A stretch of 64,000 nucleotides of DNA from Geminicoccaceae bacterium (GCA_020638495.1 JACKIN010000001.1:496001-560000); one strand, 5' to 3'. Counted from the stretch's first letter, positions 17,397 to 25,474 are shown. Numbers and translations: made by a program. Notes: generated by a model from the letters alone, not told the origin.

Positions 17397-18863
17397 TCAA
17401 TCACCTGACAGCTCGCCCAGGATTTGCGGGATCCAGCCCGCGAGATCGGTGGCGAGCATCGGTGTTGCGCATCGCTCGGCGGCCCGGGCATGCAGCCATG
17501 CGGCGGCCGCCGCCGCATCATAGGCAGGCATGCCCTGGGCCATCAGGCCGACGACCAGACCGGCCAGGACATCACCGGTGCCGGCGGTGGCGAGCTTGGC
17601 CGGTGCCTGGGCATTGATGCGGGCGCCGCCATCGGGTGTCGCGATGACCGTGTCGGCGCCCTTGAGCAGGACGATGCAGCCGGCGCATGCCGCCGCTCGC
17701 CGGGCGCGGTCGAGACGGTCGCCGGTGAACCGGAAGAGCCGTGCGAACTCGCCGTCATGCGGGGTGAGAACGGTGCTTGCCGGCAGCTTCCGCTCATCGA
17801 TCGAAAGATGCGAGTCGCCGAGCGCGGTCAACGCATCGGCGTCGAGGACGCAGGGCAGACGGGCGTCAAGCACGCGCTCGACCACGGCGAGGCTGTGCCT
17901 GCCGAGCCCGAAGGCCGGGCCCACCAGCATGGCGGTGAAGCGGCGATCCTCGAGGAGCCGTCCGAGATCTGCCACGTTCTCCATCGGGCGGGTGAGCAGG
18001 GTCGGTGCATGGCTCGCGTAGATCGGCAGCGCCTCGCGCGGTGCCGCAACGGTGACGAGGCCCGCCCCGACCCGTGCGGCGGCGATCGCCGCCATGCTCG
18101 CGGCGCCGGTCGAGGTCGCGCCGCCACCCAGCACCAGCACGTGGCCATGGCTGTACTTGTGCTCCTGCGCCGCCCATCGCGGCAGCATGGCGCCCCACTC
18201 GGCGGGTCCGTTGACGCGCAGGCCGGTGTCGTGTGCAGCGACCGCAGCCTCGGGTATGCCGATATCGACGCAGCGGATTTCGCCCATGAAGGAGCGGGCC
18301 GGCTCCAGCAGATGGGCCGGCTTCAGGCAGGCAAAGGTGACGGTCAGGTCGGCGGGCAGCGTGTCGGGTGAAACCGTGCCCGTCGTGCCGTCGACCCCGG
18401 ACGGCACGTCGACCGCTACCACCTGCGGCCGCCCGGCTGCCAGCTCGTGCAGTCGCGCGCCGAGGGCCGGGTCGAGTGGTCGGTCGAGGCCAGCCCCGAA
18501 GAGCGCGTCCACCAGGATGTCGAACGAGCCGGCGGCCGGTTCGGTCAGCCGCCCGATCGGCCCGTTCCAGCGGGCGGCGGCAAGCGCCGCGTCACCTTTC
18601 AGTCGCGCGGGATCGCCGAGGGCGGCGACCCGGACCGGCCACCCGGCCGCCGCCAGTCGGCGGGCGATGACATAGCCGTCGCCGCCGTTGTTGCCGGGGC
18701 CGCAGAGCAAGAGGACACGACCTGGCGACAGCCGCCCGGTGATGGCTCGAACCACCCCGGCTCCGGCGTTCTCCATGAGCCGCGCGCCGGAGATGCCGGC
18801 TGCGATCGCCGCGCGATCGACCTGCGCCATGGCTTGTGTCGACAGAACCGTTCCGCAGAGCAT
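17397..18863 (-). CDS. nnr: Bifunctional NAD(P)H-hydrate epimerase/dehydratase
   Basis: A 488-residue fusion that repairs damaged (hydrated) NADH and NADPH. The N-terminal YjeF_N epimerase domain (about 1-210) shows LMENAGAGVVR, LLCGPGNNGGDGYVIARRL and VDALFGAGLDRPL. The C-terminal ADP-dependent dehydratase domain (about 225-485) shows HKYSHGHVLVLGG, the ribokinase-like LTPHDGEFARLF, VLLKGADTVIATPDG and TAGTGDVLAGL with the catalytic Asp. ATG 18863 has CTGGAG seven bases upstream; an in-frame ATG 57 bases earlier lacks this. It is divergent from the Hpt gene. Confidence 0.94.
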   Translation of the reverse strand: MLCGTVLSTQAMAQVDRAAIAAGISGARLMENAGAGVVRAITGRLSPGRVLLLCGPGNNGGDGYVIARRLAAAGWPVRVAALGDPARLKGDAALAAARWNGPIGRLTEPAAGSFDILVDALFGAGLDRPLDPALGARLHELAAGRPQVVAVDVPSGVDGTTGTVSPDTLPADLTVTFACLKPAHLLEPARSFMGEIRCVDIGIPEAAVAAHDTGLRVNGPAEWGAMLPRWAAQEHKYSHGHVLVLGGGATSTGAASMAAIAAARVGAGLVTVAAPREALPIYASHAPTLLTRPMENVADLGRLLEDRRFTAMLVGPAFGLGRHSLAVVERVLDARLPCVLDADALTALGDSHLSIDERKLPASTVLTPHDGEFARLFRFTGDRLDRARRAAACAGCIVLLKGADTVIATPDGGARINAQAPAKLATAGTGDVLAGLVVGLMAQGMPAYDAAAAAAWLHARAAERCATPMLATDLAGWIPQILGELSGD

Positions 18864-18999
18864 GGCAAACTCCAGGCGCGAGAGCCTGCCAGCCGCGGCG
18901 TTGCGGGCCGCGTTAGGCAAGCGTTAAGGCTTCGATGATAGTCCGGGCAGCCGTTGCCGGCGACAGGCTCGCCGGCGTCAGGCAGCAGGACGATGGCTG

Positions 19000-19320
19000 A
19001 TGAGCGCACTTTTCGACTTCGCCCGGCTGGCGTCGTTCGCCGAGGATGACCGGACACTCGAGCAGGAGCTGTGCGGCATGTTCCTCGTGACCGCCGATCG
19101 CTATCTCGACGACATGCATCGGGCGATGGGATGCGCCGAAACCTGGGCGGCGGAGGCGCATCGTCTCAAGGGGGCGGCGGCCAATATCGGTGCCGATGCC
19201 GTGGCTGAGCTCGCGCTGGCCGCCGAGCACGGCCAGCCGGACCCGGGGCGGCTGGCCCAACTGCAGGACGCACTGGCAGCGACGCGACAACTGCTGGAGA
19301 AACATCTCGGGCGAGGCTGA
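19000..19320 (+). CDS. Orphan histidine phosphotransfer (Hpt) protein
   Basis: A 106-residue all-helical Hpt protein. The phosphorylatable His is His54 in the motif AHRLKGAAANIGA (HxxKGxxxxxG). Such proteins shuttle phosphoryl groups between hybrid kinases and response regulators. There is no hybrid kinase beside it. The nearest phosphorelay partners in the window are the PAS kinase/regulator pair at 6.8-8.3 kb and the OmpR pair at 52.2-54.3 kb, neither of which needs an Hpt by its architecture. AGGA lies about 9 bases before the ATG. Confidence 0.87.
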   Translation: MSALFDFARLASFAEDDRTLEQELCGMFLVTADRYLDDMHRAMGCAETWAAEAHRLKGAAANIGADAVAELALAAEHGQPDPGRLAQLQDALAATRQLLEKHLGRG

Positions 19321-19582
19321 TCGGTGCCGTTTCGCCCGGCAATCCGCCGGTGAATGCGCCGTCCTGATTGCCCGTCTTGTCAGCGGCATTTGCGGTCTGA
19401 TCGACCTGACGTTGGATCGTGGCAACACCGCAGGTTCAACATCTCGACGCGCCAGAATTCCCTTGATTGAGCCGTCCATTTCGACTGATATCGCGCCAGT
19501 TTTTTCGGGGTGACTCCTGAAGTCCATCGGGCCAACGCCCGTAACTGCGGCGATATCCTCATCGGTTCAGAGGGGCGATGTG

Positions 19583-20443
19583 ATGCGAAATGGGGCTAGA
19601 TTGCTCGCGGCGGGCGCCTTGTGCAGTGCGTTGGTCGCCTGCGGCGGCATCGATCCGAATATTCACGACGATGCCGACCTCTACGCCTACGACATCGACG
19701 ATGTTCGGAGCATGGCCCCGCAAGGTGCTCCCTTCACCCAAGGGTTGCGCAGTGGTTATCTGTCCTTGGCGGATTCCGAGACCGTGGCGATGGGATTGGC
19801 CAATTCCAGGCATTTCCAGCGCAAGGCGGTCGGCTCGGCCAAGGGGCAGGCGGTTCAGCCGGACTTCGTCAGCCTGCGCACCCTGAGCACCGGGCAGATC
19901 GACGAGCTGACCGCGGCACGGGCCCGGCTGATGGCGGGACTGGACGGCGGTGGCCGGCAGAAGGCGCCGGCGGCGGCGGCCCGGGCGCAGACCTCGTTCG
20001 ATTGCTGGCTGGCCTTCGAGGAAAGCAACGACGCGGCCGGGATCTCGGCCTGCAAGAAGGCTTTCGAGGACGCCATGGCCGAGGTCGAGCGTGCCCTCGC
20101 GACCGATATCGGCAACGTCTATCTCGTCTTCTTCGCCTGGGACCGCGCCGACGTCACGCCGGTCGCCGCGACGATCCTCGACCAGGTGGCGCAGGACTAC
20201 AAGGACGGCGAAATTCCCAGGGTCGTGCTGGCGGGCCATACCGATACCTCGGGCACGGCGGACTACAACCTGCGCCTGTCGGAGCGCCGGGCGCGGGCCA
20301 TTGCCGCGGAGCTGGTGGCGCGCGGCGTTCCGGAAACGGCGCTCGAGGTCACCTGGTTCGGCGAGACCGAGCTGCGTGTCCCGACCGCGGATGGCGTGCG
20401 CGAGCCGCAGAACCGGCGCGTCGAGATCCTCTTCGCCGACTAG
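19583..20443 (+). CDS. OmpA-family outer-membrane lipoprotein
   Basis: A 286-residue lipoprotein. The signal peptide ends in the lipobox LVAC (Cys about 20), so it should be lipidated and anchored. The middle region is of unknown fold, with two Cys residues (FDCW, SACKK) that could pair. The C-terminal OmpA/MotB domain (about 170-286) binds peptidoglycan: VLAGHTDTSGTADYNLRLSERRA and PQNRRVEILF are its hallmarks. ATG 19583 follows an adjacent GTG at 19580. The TAG stop is the TAG within the CTAG that begins an inverted-repeat element. Confidence 0.9.
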   Translation: MRNGARLLAAGALCSALVACGGIDPNIHDDADLYAYDIDDVRSMAPQGAPFTQGLRSGYLSLADSETVAMGLANSRHFQRKAVGSAKGQAVQPDFVSLRTLSTGQIDELTAARARLMAGLDGGGRQKAPAAAARAQTSFDCWLAFEESNDAAGISACKKAFEDAMAEVERALATDIGNVYLVFFAWDRADVTPVAATILDQVAQDYKDGEIPRVVLAGHTDTSGTADYNLRLSERRARAIAAELVARGVPETALEVTWFGETELRVPTADGVREPQNRRVEILFAD

Positions 20444-20605
20444 GAGCCTGTCCGAGAAGGGATCACGACCTGCACGCGCCAGCCCTGGCTCTGGGCCACG
20501 TCGACCGGTCCTGACGATGGCCCCGCATCGCGGCAGGCCGGTTTCCTCGCCCAAAGCCGGGGTTGGCGCGTGCAGGTCATGGCCATTTCCCGGACAGGCT
20601 CCTAG
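20440..20605. repeat. 166-bp MITE-like element with 15-bp perfect terminal inverted repeats
   Basis: The ends CTAGGAGCCTGTCCG (20440-20454) and CGGACAGGCTCCTAG (20591-20605) are perfect reverse complements. The inverted repeat continues imperfectly inward and includes a second perfect 15-bp pair, GACCTGCACGCGCCA against TGGCGCGTGCAGGTC (20467-20481 and 20564-20578). The arms are about 45-50 bp around a core of about 65 bp with no ORF of note. Related ends occur at 22362 and 49294. The first TAG is the stop codon of the OmpA-family gene. This looks like a non-autonomous mobile element or a large palindromic intergenic repeat. Confidence 0.75.
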
Positions 20606-20637
20606 ACGGGCCGACCGCAAGGACCGACCAGACGGAT

Positions 20638-20704
20638 GGTGGCCGACTGACGGCCACCGATCGGACGAACGTGCAACGAAGGGCGGCCGGAAGGTCGCCC
20701 TTCG
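20638..20704. terminator. Two consecutive GC-rich hairpins
   Basis: GGTGGCCG-actga-CGGCCACC (20638-20658) and CGAAGGGCG-N10-CGCCCTTCG (20677-20704) are perfect inverted repeats of 8 and 9 bp. They lie between the MITE-like element and the DUF1523 gene. There is no T-tract, so intrinsic termination is only possible, not certain. The rest of the 20606-20797 gap shows nothing recognisable. Confidence 0.4.
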
Positions 20705-20797
20705 GCATTCGGCGGGGCCGGCGCGCCCAATGCCTCGCCGGACATCTGATGACCGCGCCCACTTGCCCGTCGACCCGAAGGATTGGATATTGGCCAT

Positions 20798-21307
20798 ATG
20801 CGATACGTGCTCTGGACATTGCTGGCGGTGCTCGTCCTGGTCATCGGCGGGTTTCTGAGCTGGACCCTGCCGTCGCGGGACATCGTGCGGATCCTCGGCA
20901 CCGAGATCGCGCGCAAGACCGTCGAGGTCACCAACGACCGGGGCGAGCAGACGATGGTGAGTCGGGATGTCCGCTACATCAAGGCGGTGACCCCGGACGG
21001 CGAGACCAGGGTCTACCGCAACGAGGACACGGGCTGGTGGCCGCCCTATTTCAAATTCGACAGCGCCGATCTCGCGGCGCGGGCGGATGACGCGGTCTCG
21101 AACGCGGCCAACCCGCGCTGGTCCGTCGTCACGCATTATGGCTGGCGCTTCTCGTTCCTTTCGAAGTTCCCGAACGCGATCTCCATTCGACCGGCCACGG
21201 GGCCGGATGAGCGGCTGATTCCCTGGTTCAACATCGTCGTGCTGGTCGTGCTGCTGGTTCTCGCCCTCTATGCTGCCCACAAGGTGCGCCAGCGCTTCGG
21301 CGACTAG
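20798..21307 (+). CDS. DUF1523 family membrane protein
   Basis: A 169-residue protein with two TM helices. The first is at the N-terminus (about 3-25, LWTLLAVLVLVIGGFLSW) and the second near the C-terminus (about 138-160, WFNIVVLVVLLVLALYAAH). The middle loop carries the DUF1523 pattern: DIVRILGTEIARKTVE, SRDVRYIKAV, VYRNEDTGWWPPYFKFDS. The function is unknown. ATG 20798 is used; AAGGA lies 15 bases upstream, and a TTG at 20783 is an alternative. The 3' end faces the repeat-rich intergenic region. Confidence 0.85.
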   Translation: MRYVLWTLLAVLVLVIGGFLSWTLPSRDIVRILGTEIARKTVEVTNDRGEQTMVSRDVRYIKAVTPDGETRVYRNEDTGWWPPYFKFDSADLAARADDAVSNAANPRWSVVTHYGWRFSFLSKFPNAISIRPATGPDERLIPWFNIVVLVVLLVLALYAAHKVRQRFGD

Positions 21308-21493
21308 CGCCCGTCAAGGAAGCTCACGCTTCGCGTCGATGTGCTTCGGATTATGCTCCTATCATGATGGGGCCGTGAAAGCAAGGTCGCCGTCGGTTCG
21401 TTCGGCATTTTCGGCTTTCTGGTTCGCCCGCCCTTTGCCGGGACGTCAGGTGGACGGCAAAAAGCGTTCTGGAGCAATATCTTGATGGGACTT

Positions 21494-21590
21494 GGGTTCG
21501 TTGGCGCGAGCTCGGGTTCGTTCGTCGATTCCCCGGGTCCGATCGTCGAATCCTTGGGTTCATTCGTCGTTTTCGTGGGTTCGCTCGTCG
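21494..21590. repeat. Degenerate 21-bp tandem repeat, five units
   Basis: Units beginning GGGTTCG or a variant (GGGTCCG, GGGTTCA) start at 21494, 21514, 21535, 21556 and 21577, so the period is 20, 21, 21 and 21 bp. The approximate consensus is GGGTTCGTTCGTCGATTC plus three bases. The period is a multiple of three, so both strands stay open in repeats of seven codons. The array runs straight into the palindrome array. Confidence 0.7.
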
Positions 21591-21595
21591 GGAAA

Positions 21596-21740
21596 TGTCG
21601 CTTCGGATGCGCCAACCCGGGAAAAATGGCGCATCTGGCGCGACACCGGCGCCGCGAATGTCGCGCCAGACGCGACATTTGTCATAACAATGTCGCGCTA
21701 TACGCGACAACCCGAGGATGATGTTGCATTTTCCGCGACA
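21596..21740. repeat. Array of five palindromes TGTCGCG-N5-CGCGACA at 31-32 bp spacing
   Basis: Palindromes occupy 21596-21614, 21627-21645, 21659-21677, 21691-21709 and 21722-21740. Numbers 3 and 4 are perfect (TGTCGCGCCAGACGCGACA and TGTCGCGCTATACGCGACA). The others have one or two mismatches per half. The centres are 31, 32, 32 and 31 bp apart, which places each site on the same face of the helix. The 12-13 bp between sites is not conserved. Identical 5-bp gaps and fixed spacing suggest binding sites for a dimeric protein acting as an array. It lies downstream of two convergent genes, so it is not an ordinary promoter operator. Confidence 0.7.
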
Positions 21741-21780
21741 TCCCGGGCCGTCTCGCGCCGGTTGCTGGCTCGAGGCGTGG

Positions 21781-22329
21781 CTAGTTGCTGATGGCGCCCG
21801 CATCGGCGGCGGGCGACGGGTGGCAGCGGCCGATCGAGCCTTCGTCGCAGATGGTCTGGCCGTCGACCCAGGTAGCACCGGCGAGATCGGCGCGGCTGAA
21901 GTCGGCCTCGAGGGGATTGGCGCCCGTGAGATCGGCGCCGCGCAGGATGGCGTTGACGAAGCTCGTCCGGCGCAGCGTGGCGTCGCGCAGGATTGCGTCG
22001 CTCAGGTCGGCACTGGTGAAGTCGGCGAGGGTGAGATCGGCGGTCGACAGATCGACGCCCTTCATCGATGCCGAGGTGAACCGGGCACGCCGGGCCCGGA
22101 TGCCGGAGAGATCGGCCCCGTCGAACACGGTGCGGCGAAACGAGCTGTCGCGCAGGTCGGCGCCCGTGAGCTGGGCGCCCTGCAGGTTGCTGCCGTCCTG
22201 CAGGCAGCGTCGCCATTCCACGCCGGGTGCGGCGAACGCCGTGCACTGCGCCAGGGCAACGGCACCGCTGACGAGCGCAAGCGTCGCTCCGGCCGCCAAA
22301 GCCAGGACAAACCGATCACGCGCGCGCAT
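21781..22329 (-). CDS. Exported pentapeptide-repeat protein
   Basis: A 182-residue protein with an N-terminal signal peptide (about 1-28, ending VALAQ). About 20 pentapeptide repeats of the A(D/N)LXX type follow (GAQLTGADLRDSSF, TADLTLADFTSADLSDAIL, GADLTGANPLEADFSRADLAGA), forming a right-handed quadrilateral beta-helix. Cys residues near each end (CTAF, RRCLQ, TICDE, GRCHP) suggest disulphides in the periplasm. The function is unknown. Its upstream side contains a half copy of the CTAGGAGCCTGTCC repeat, and its 3' end abuts the palindrome array. Confidence 0.9.
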   Translation of the reverse strand: MRARDRFVLALAAGATLALVSGAVALAQCTAFAAPGVEWRRCLQDGSNLQGAQLTGADLRDSSFRRTVFDGADLSGIRARRARFTSASMKGVDLSTADLTLADFTSADLSDAILRDATLRRTSFVNAILRGADLTGANPLEADFSRADLAGATWVDGQTICDEGSIGRCHPSPAADAGAISN

Positions 22330-22361
22330 CGCTGCTCCCTATCCTTCGCATCTTCTCCAAC

Positions 22362-22386
22362 CTAGGAGCCTGTCCCGGAAATGGCC
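22362..22386. repeat. Single end of the CTAGGAGCCTGTCC repeat family
   Basis: CTAGGAGCCTGTCC followed by CGGAAATGGCC closely matches the reverse complement of the right end of the 20440-20605 element, which reads CTAGGAGCCTGTCCGGGAAATGGCC; only one base differs in 25. No opposite end is visible before the lipB stop, although that stop also lies in a CTAG at 22438-22441. It looks like a solo or decayed copy, 32 bp upstream of the pentapeptide-repeat gene. Confidence 0.65.
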
Positions 22387-22437
22387 ACCGCCTGCGTCGC
22401 CATGCGACGCGCGGGTATCGGCACTGGCCGACCGGCC

Positions 22438-23091
22438 CTAGGGGGCCAGAAGCCCGGGGAAGGAGCACCGCAATGCCCGGTCGACATCGGCCATCGTCGC
22501 CTGGATGCCGAGATCGGCGAGCGAGGTGACGCCGTGCTCGCTGATGCCGCAGGGCACGATGGCGGAAAAATGCTCGAGGTTCGGCGCCACGTTCAGGGCG
22601 ATGCCGTGATAGGCGACCCAGCGACGCACGCGCACGCCGATCGCCCCGATCTTGCATTCCCGGCCGCCCGGCATCGTCACCCAGATGCCGATCCGACCCT
22701 CGCGCCGCTCGCCCTGCACGCCGAACGCCGCGAGGGTGCGGATCGCCCATTCCTCGAGGTTGTGGACGTACCAGCGCAGATCGCGACGCCGCCGCTCGAG
22801 ATCGAGGACCGCGTACGCGATCCTCTGGCCGGGCCCGTGATAGGTGAACTTGCCGCCGCGACCGGCGCGGTGCACCGGGAACCGCGTCGGCTCGAGCAGC
22901 TCGGTGTCGACGGCGCTGGTGCCGGCCGTCACCAGCGGTGGATGCTCGAGGAGCCAGACCAGCTCCTGGCCGTGGCCGGCCACGATGGCCGCCACGCGCT
23001 CCTCCATTACGCGAAGTGAATGGTCATAAGCGACGGGTTCGTGCGATCTTCGCCATTCGAGGCCGGCAGCTTGCCGGGCCGGGGCCGCCAC
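22438..23091 (-). CDS. lipB: Lipoyl(octanoyl) transferase
   Basis: A 217-residue octanoyltransferase that moves octanoyl from acyl carrier protein to the lipoyl domains of 2-oxoacid dehydrogenases and GcvH. Motifs: WLLEHPPLVTAGTSA, the lipoate-pocket RAGRGGKFTYHGPGQRIAY, catalytic Lys in ECKIGAIGVRVRRWVAYHGIALNV, and the acyl-thiolate Cys in AIVPCGISEHGVTSL. The open frame continues to an ATG at 23202, but that start would overlap the divergent maeB start codon. A GTG at 23091 gives a normal LipB length, so I prefer it with limited certainty. Product identity is not in doubt. Confidence 0.93.
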   Translation of the reverse strand: MAAPARQAAGLEWRRSHEPVAYDHSLRVMEERVAAIVAGHGQELVWLLEHPPLVTAGTSAVDTELLEPTRFPVHRAGRGGKFTYHGPGQRIAYAVLDLERRRRDLRWYVHNLEEWAIRTLAAFGVQGERREGRIGIWVTMPGGRECKIGAIGVRVRRWVAYHGIALNVAPNLEHFSAIVPCGISEHGVTSLADLGIQATMADVDRALRCSFPGLLAP

Positions 23092-23200
23092 CCTGCCTTG
23101 CGGCGGTGGGGCGAATTCGTTACCAGCCGGCAGCGAATCCAGCAATGCCGTCTCCTCTGGCTGAACGGGTGCCGGCGCAGTGTTGAAGAAGGGAAGCGGC

Positions 23201-25474
23201 ATGACCGACCGGCTCGAGCAGGATGCGCTGGACTACCATTCGCGACCGACCGCCGGCAAGCTTCAGGTCACCGCCACCAAGCCGCTCGCCACGCAGCGCG
23301 ATCTTTCGCTGGCCTATTCGCCCGGGGTCGCCTTCGCCTGCGAGGCGATCAAGCGGGACCCGGAAGCGGCCGACCATTACACCGCAAGGGCCAACCTCGT
23401 CGCCGTGGTCACCAACGGCACGGCGGTGCTGGGCCTGGGGGCGATCGGGCCGCTCGCCGGCAAGCCGGTGATGGAAGGCAAGGCGGTGCTCTTCAAGAAG
23501 TTCGCCGGCATCGACGCCTTCGACATCGAGGTGGCGGAGCTCGACCCCGACCGGCTGGTCGAGGTGGTGGCGGCGCTCGAGCCGACCTTCGGGGCGATCA
23601 ATCTCGAGGACATCAAGGCGCCGGAGTGCTTCGTCGTCGAGGAGAAGCTGAAGGCGCGGATGAAGATTCCCGTCTTCCACGACGACCAGCACGGCACGGC
23701 GATCATCGTCGCCGCCGCCATCGTCAATGGCCTGCTGCTCGCGAGCAAGCGCCTCGAGGACTGCCGCCTGGTCGCCAGCGGCGCCGGCGCGGCGGCGCTC
23801 GCCTGCCTCGATCTGCTGGTGACACTCGGGCTCCGGCTCGAGAACATCACGGTCACCGACATCGACGGCGTCGTCTACAAGGGCCGCACCGCTTCCATGG
23901 ACCCCTACAAGGCGCGCTACGCGCAGGACACGCCGCACCGCACGCTGGGCGACGTGATCGAGGGGGCGGACATCTTCCTCGGCCTTTCCGCACCCAACGT
24001 GCTGAAGCCCGAGATGCTGGCGCGCATGGCGCCGGATCCCCTGGTGCTGGCGCTGGCCAACCCGGTCTCGGAGATCGACCCGGAGCTGGCACGGCGGACC
24101 CGGCCGGACGTCATCGTCGCCACCGGCCGCAGCGACCATCCGAACCAGGTCAACAACGTCCTCTGCTTCCCCTTCATCTTCAGGGGCGCGCTCGATGTCG
24201 GGGCGACCACGATCAACCGGGAGATGCAGCGCGCCTGCGTCGACGCGCTCGCCAGCCTCGCGCGCAGCACGACCCCGGACACGGTGGCCTCCGCCTATGG
24301 CCAGGACAGCCTGTCGTTCGGGCGCGACTATCTCATCCCCAAGCCCTTCGATCCGCGGCTGATCGTCGAGCTGCCGATCGCGGTGGCCAGGGCGGCCGTG
24401 GAGTCCGGAGTCGCCCGGCGCCCGATCACCGACTTTCGCGCCTATCGGCAGCGGCTGTCCGAGCGGGTCTTCCGCTCGGGGCTCCTGATGAAGCCCCTTT
24501 TCGAGCGGGCCGCCGGGGCACCACAGCGGCTCGTCTACACGGACGGCGAGGAGGAGGCGGTGCTCCGGGCGGTGCAGGTGGTCGTGGACGAGGGCCTTGC
24601 CAGCCCGGTGCTCATCGGCCGCCCCGAGGTCATCGCCATGCGGATCGAGCGGCTCGGGCTGCGGCTCGCCCACGGCCGCGATTTCGAGCTCTGCAACCCC
24701 GACAGCGACCCGCGCTACAACGACTATGTGGCGTTCTATCAGGAGCGCATGGGCCGCAAGGGTGTCAGCCCGCAAGCGGCGCGCGACATCGTCCGCACGC
24801 GGCGGACGGTGATCGGGGCGATCATGATCGCAAGGGGCGAGGCCGATGCGCTGCTCGCCGGCCCGGTCGGCTCGTTCGCCAGCCATCTTCGGCACATCAC
24901 CGACGTGGTCGGGCTGAAGGCGACGATGGAGGAGGCTTCCACGATTCATGCGCTGGTGCTCGACGAGGGGCCGCTCTTCATCGGCGATACCAATGTTTCG
25001 GAGGAGCCGGATGCCGAGGAGATCGCCGCGACGACGCTGGCGGCGGCGGGGGTTGTGCGCAGCTTCGGCATCGAGCCGAAGGTGGCCCTCGTCTCCGCGA
25101 GCAATTTCGGCAGTCGCGAGCAGGCTTCGGCACGGCGCCTGCGGGCCGCCCTCGAGATCATCCGCAAGGCCGAGCCGGAGCTGGACATCGACGGCGAGAT
25201 GCAGGCCGACAGTGCCCTCTCGCCGGTGATCCGCGATCGCCTGATGCCGCAGTCGCGGCTGGTCGGCCGCGCCAACCTCCTGATCATGCCGTCCCTGGAC
25301 GCGGCGAACATCGCCTACAACCTCGTGAAGTCGGTGACGGGTGTCGTCTCGGTCGGGCCGATCCTGATAGGCCCGCGCCTGCCGGCGCATATCGTCACCT
25401 CGTCGATCTCGACGCGCGGCCTGGTCAACATGAGCGCGGTCGCCTGCGTGCAGGCGCTGGACCCGATCTTCTGA
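23201..25474 (+). CDS. maeB: NADP-dependent malic enzyme with C-terminal phosphotransacetylase domain
   Basis: A 757-residue MaeB-type enzyme: oxidative decarboxylation of malate to pyruvate with NADP reduction. The malic-enzyme part (about 1-430) shows YSPGVAFACEAI, VVTNGTAVLGLGAIGPLAGKPVMEGKAVLFK, the metal and substrate region HDDQHGTAIIVAAA, and a Rossmann segment ASGAGAAALA. The C-terminal part (about 440-757) is a phosphotransacetylase-like domain (ARGEADALLAGPVGSF, GQ-less ANLLIMPSLDAANIAYNL). In studied MaeB enzymes it is non-catalytic and senses acetyl-CoA. GAAGGGAAG precedes the ATG by about 5 bases. It is divergent from lipB and is followed 29 bp later by the agmatinase-like gene. 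Confidence 0.95.
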   Translation: MTDRLEQDALDYHSRPTAGKLQVTATKPLATQRDLSLAYSPGVAFACEAIKRDPEAADHYTARANLVAVVTNGTAVLGLGAIGPLAGKPVMEGKAVLFKKFAGIDAFDIEVAELDPDRLVEVVAALEPTFGAINLEDIKAPECFVVEEKLKARMKIPVFHDDQHGTAIIVAAAIVNGLLLASKRLEDCRLVASGAGAAALACLDLLVTLGLRLENITVTDIDGVVYKGRTASMDPYKARYAQDTPHRTLGDVIEGADIFLGLSAPNVLKPEMLARMAPDPLVLALANPVSEIDPELARRTRPDVIVATGRSDHPNQVNNVLCFPFIFRGALDVGATTINREMQRACVDALASLARSTTPDTVASAYGQDSLSFGRDYLIPKPFDPRLIVELPIAVARAAVESGVARRPITDFRAYRQRLSERVFRSGLLMKPLFERAAGAPQRLVYTDGEEEAVLRAVQVVVDEGLASPVLIGRPEVIAMRIERLGLRLAHGRDFELCNPDSDPRYNDYVAFYQERMGRKGVSPQAARDIVRTRRTVIGAIMIARGEADALLAGPVGSFASHLRHITDVVGLKATMEEASTIHALVLDEGPLFIGDTNVSEEPDAEEIAATTLAAAGVVRSFGIEPKVALVSASNFGSREQASARRLRAALEIIRKAEPELDIDGEMQADSALSPVIRDRLMPQSRLVGRANLLIMPSLDAANIAYNLVKSVTGVVSVGPILIGPRLPAHIVTSSISTRGLVNMSAVACVQALDPIF

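Larger units (their letters stand above)
21308..21780. other. 473-bp convergent intergenic region filled by repeats
   Basis: This is the gap between the 3' ends of DUF1523 and the pentapeptide-repeat gene. From about 21494 to 21740 it is composed almost wholly of two repeat arrays, listed separately. Short ORFs cross it on both strands, but their peptide sequences only mirror the DNA repeats (for example repeated NEP-like heptads on the minus strand), so I do not call a gene. No tRNA, sRNA or promoter is recognised. Confidence 0.6.

Noticed and set aside
21596..21740. CRISPR array
   Set aside because: The repeated units are 19-bp palindromes of varying identity with 12-13 bp between them, too short for spacers, and no cas genes are present.
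21351..21878. Possible repeat-protein genes on either strand of the repeat region
   Set aside because: The peptides only reflect the 21-bp and palindromic DNA repeats, have no ribosome-binding sites, and overlap the pentapeptide gene.
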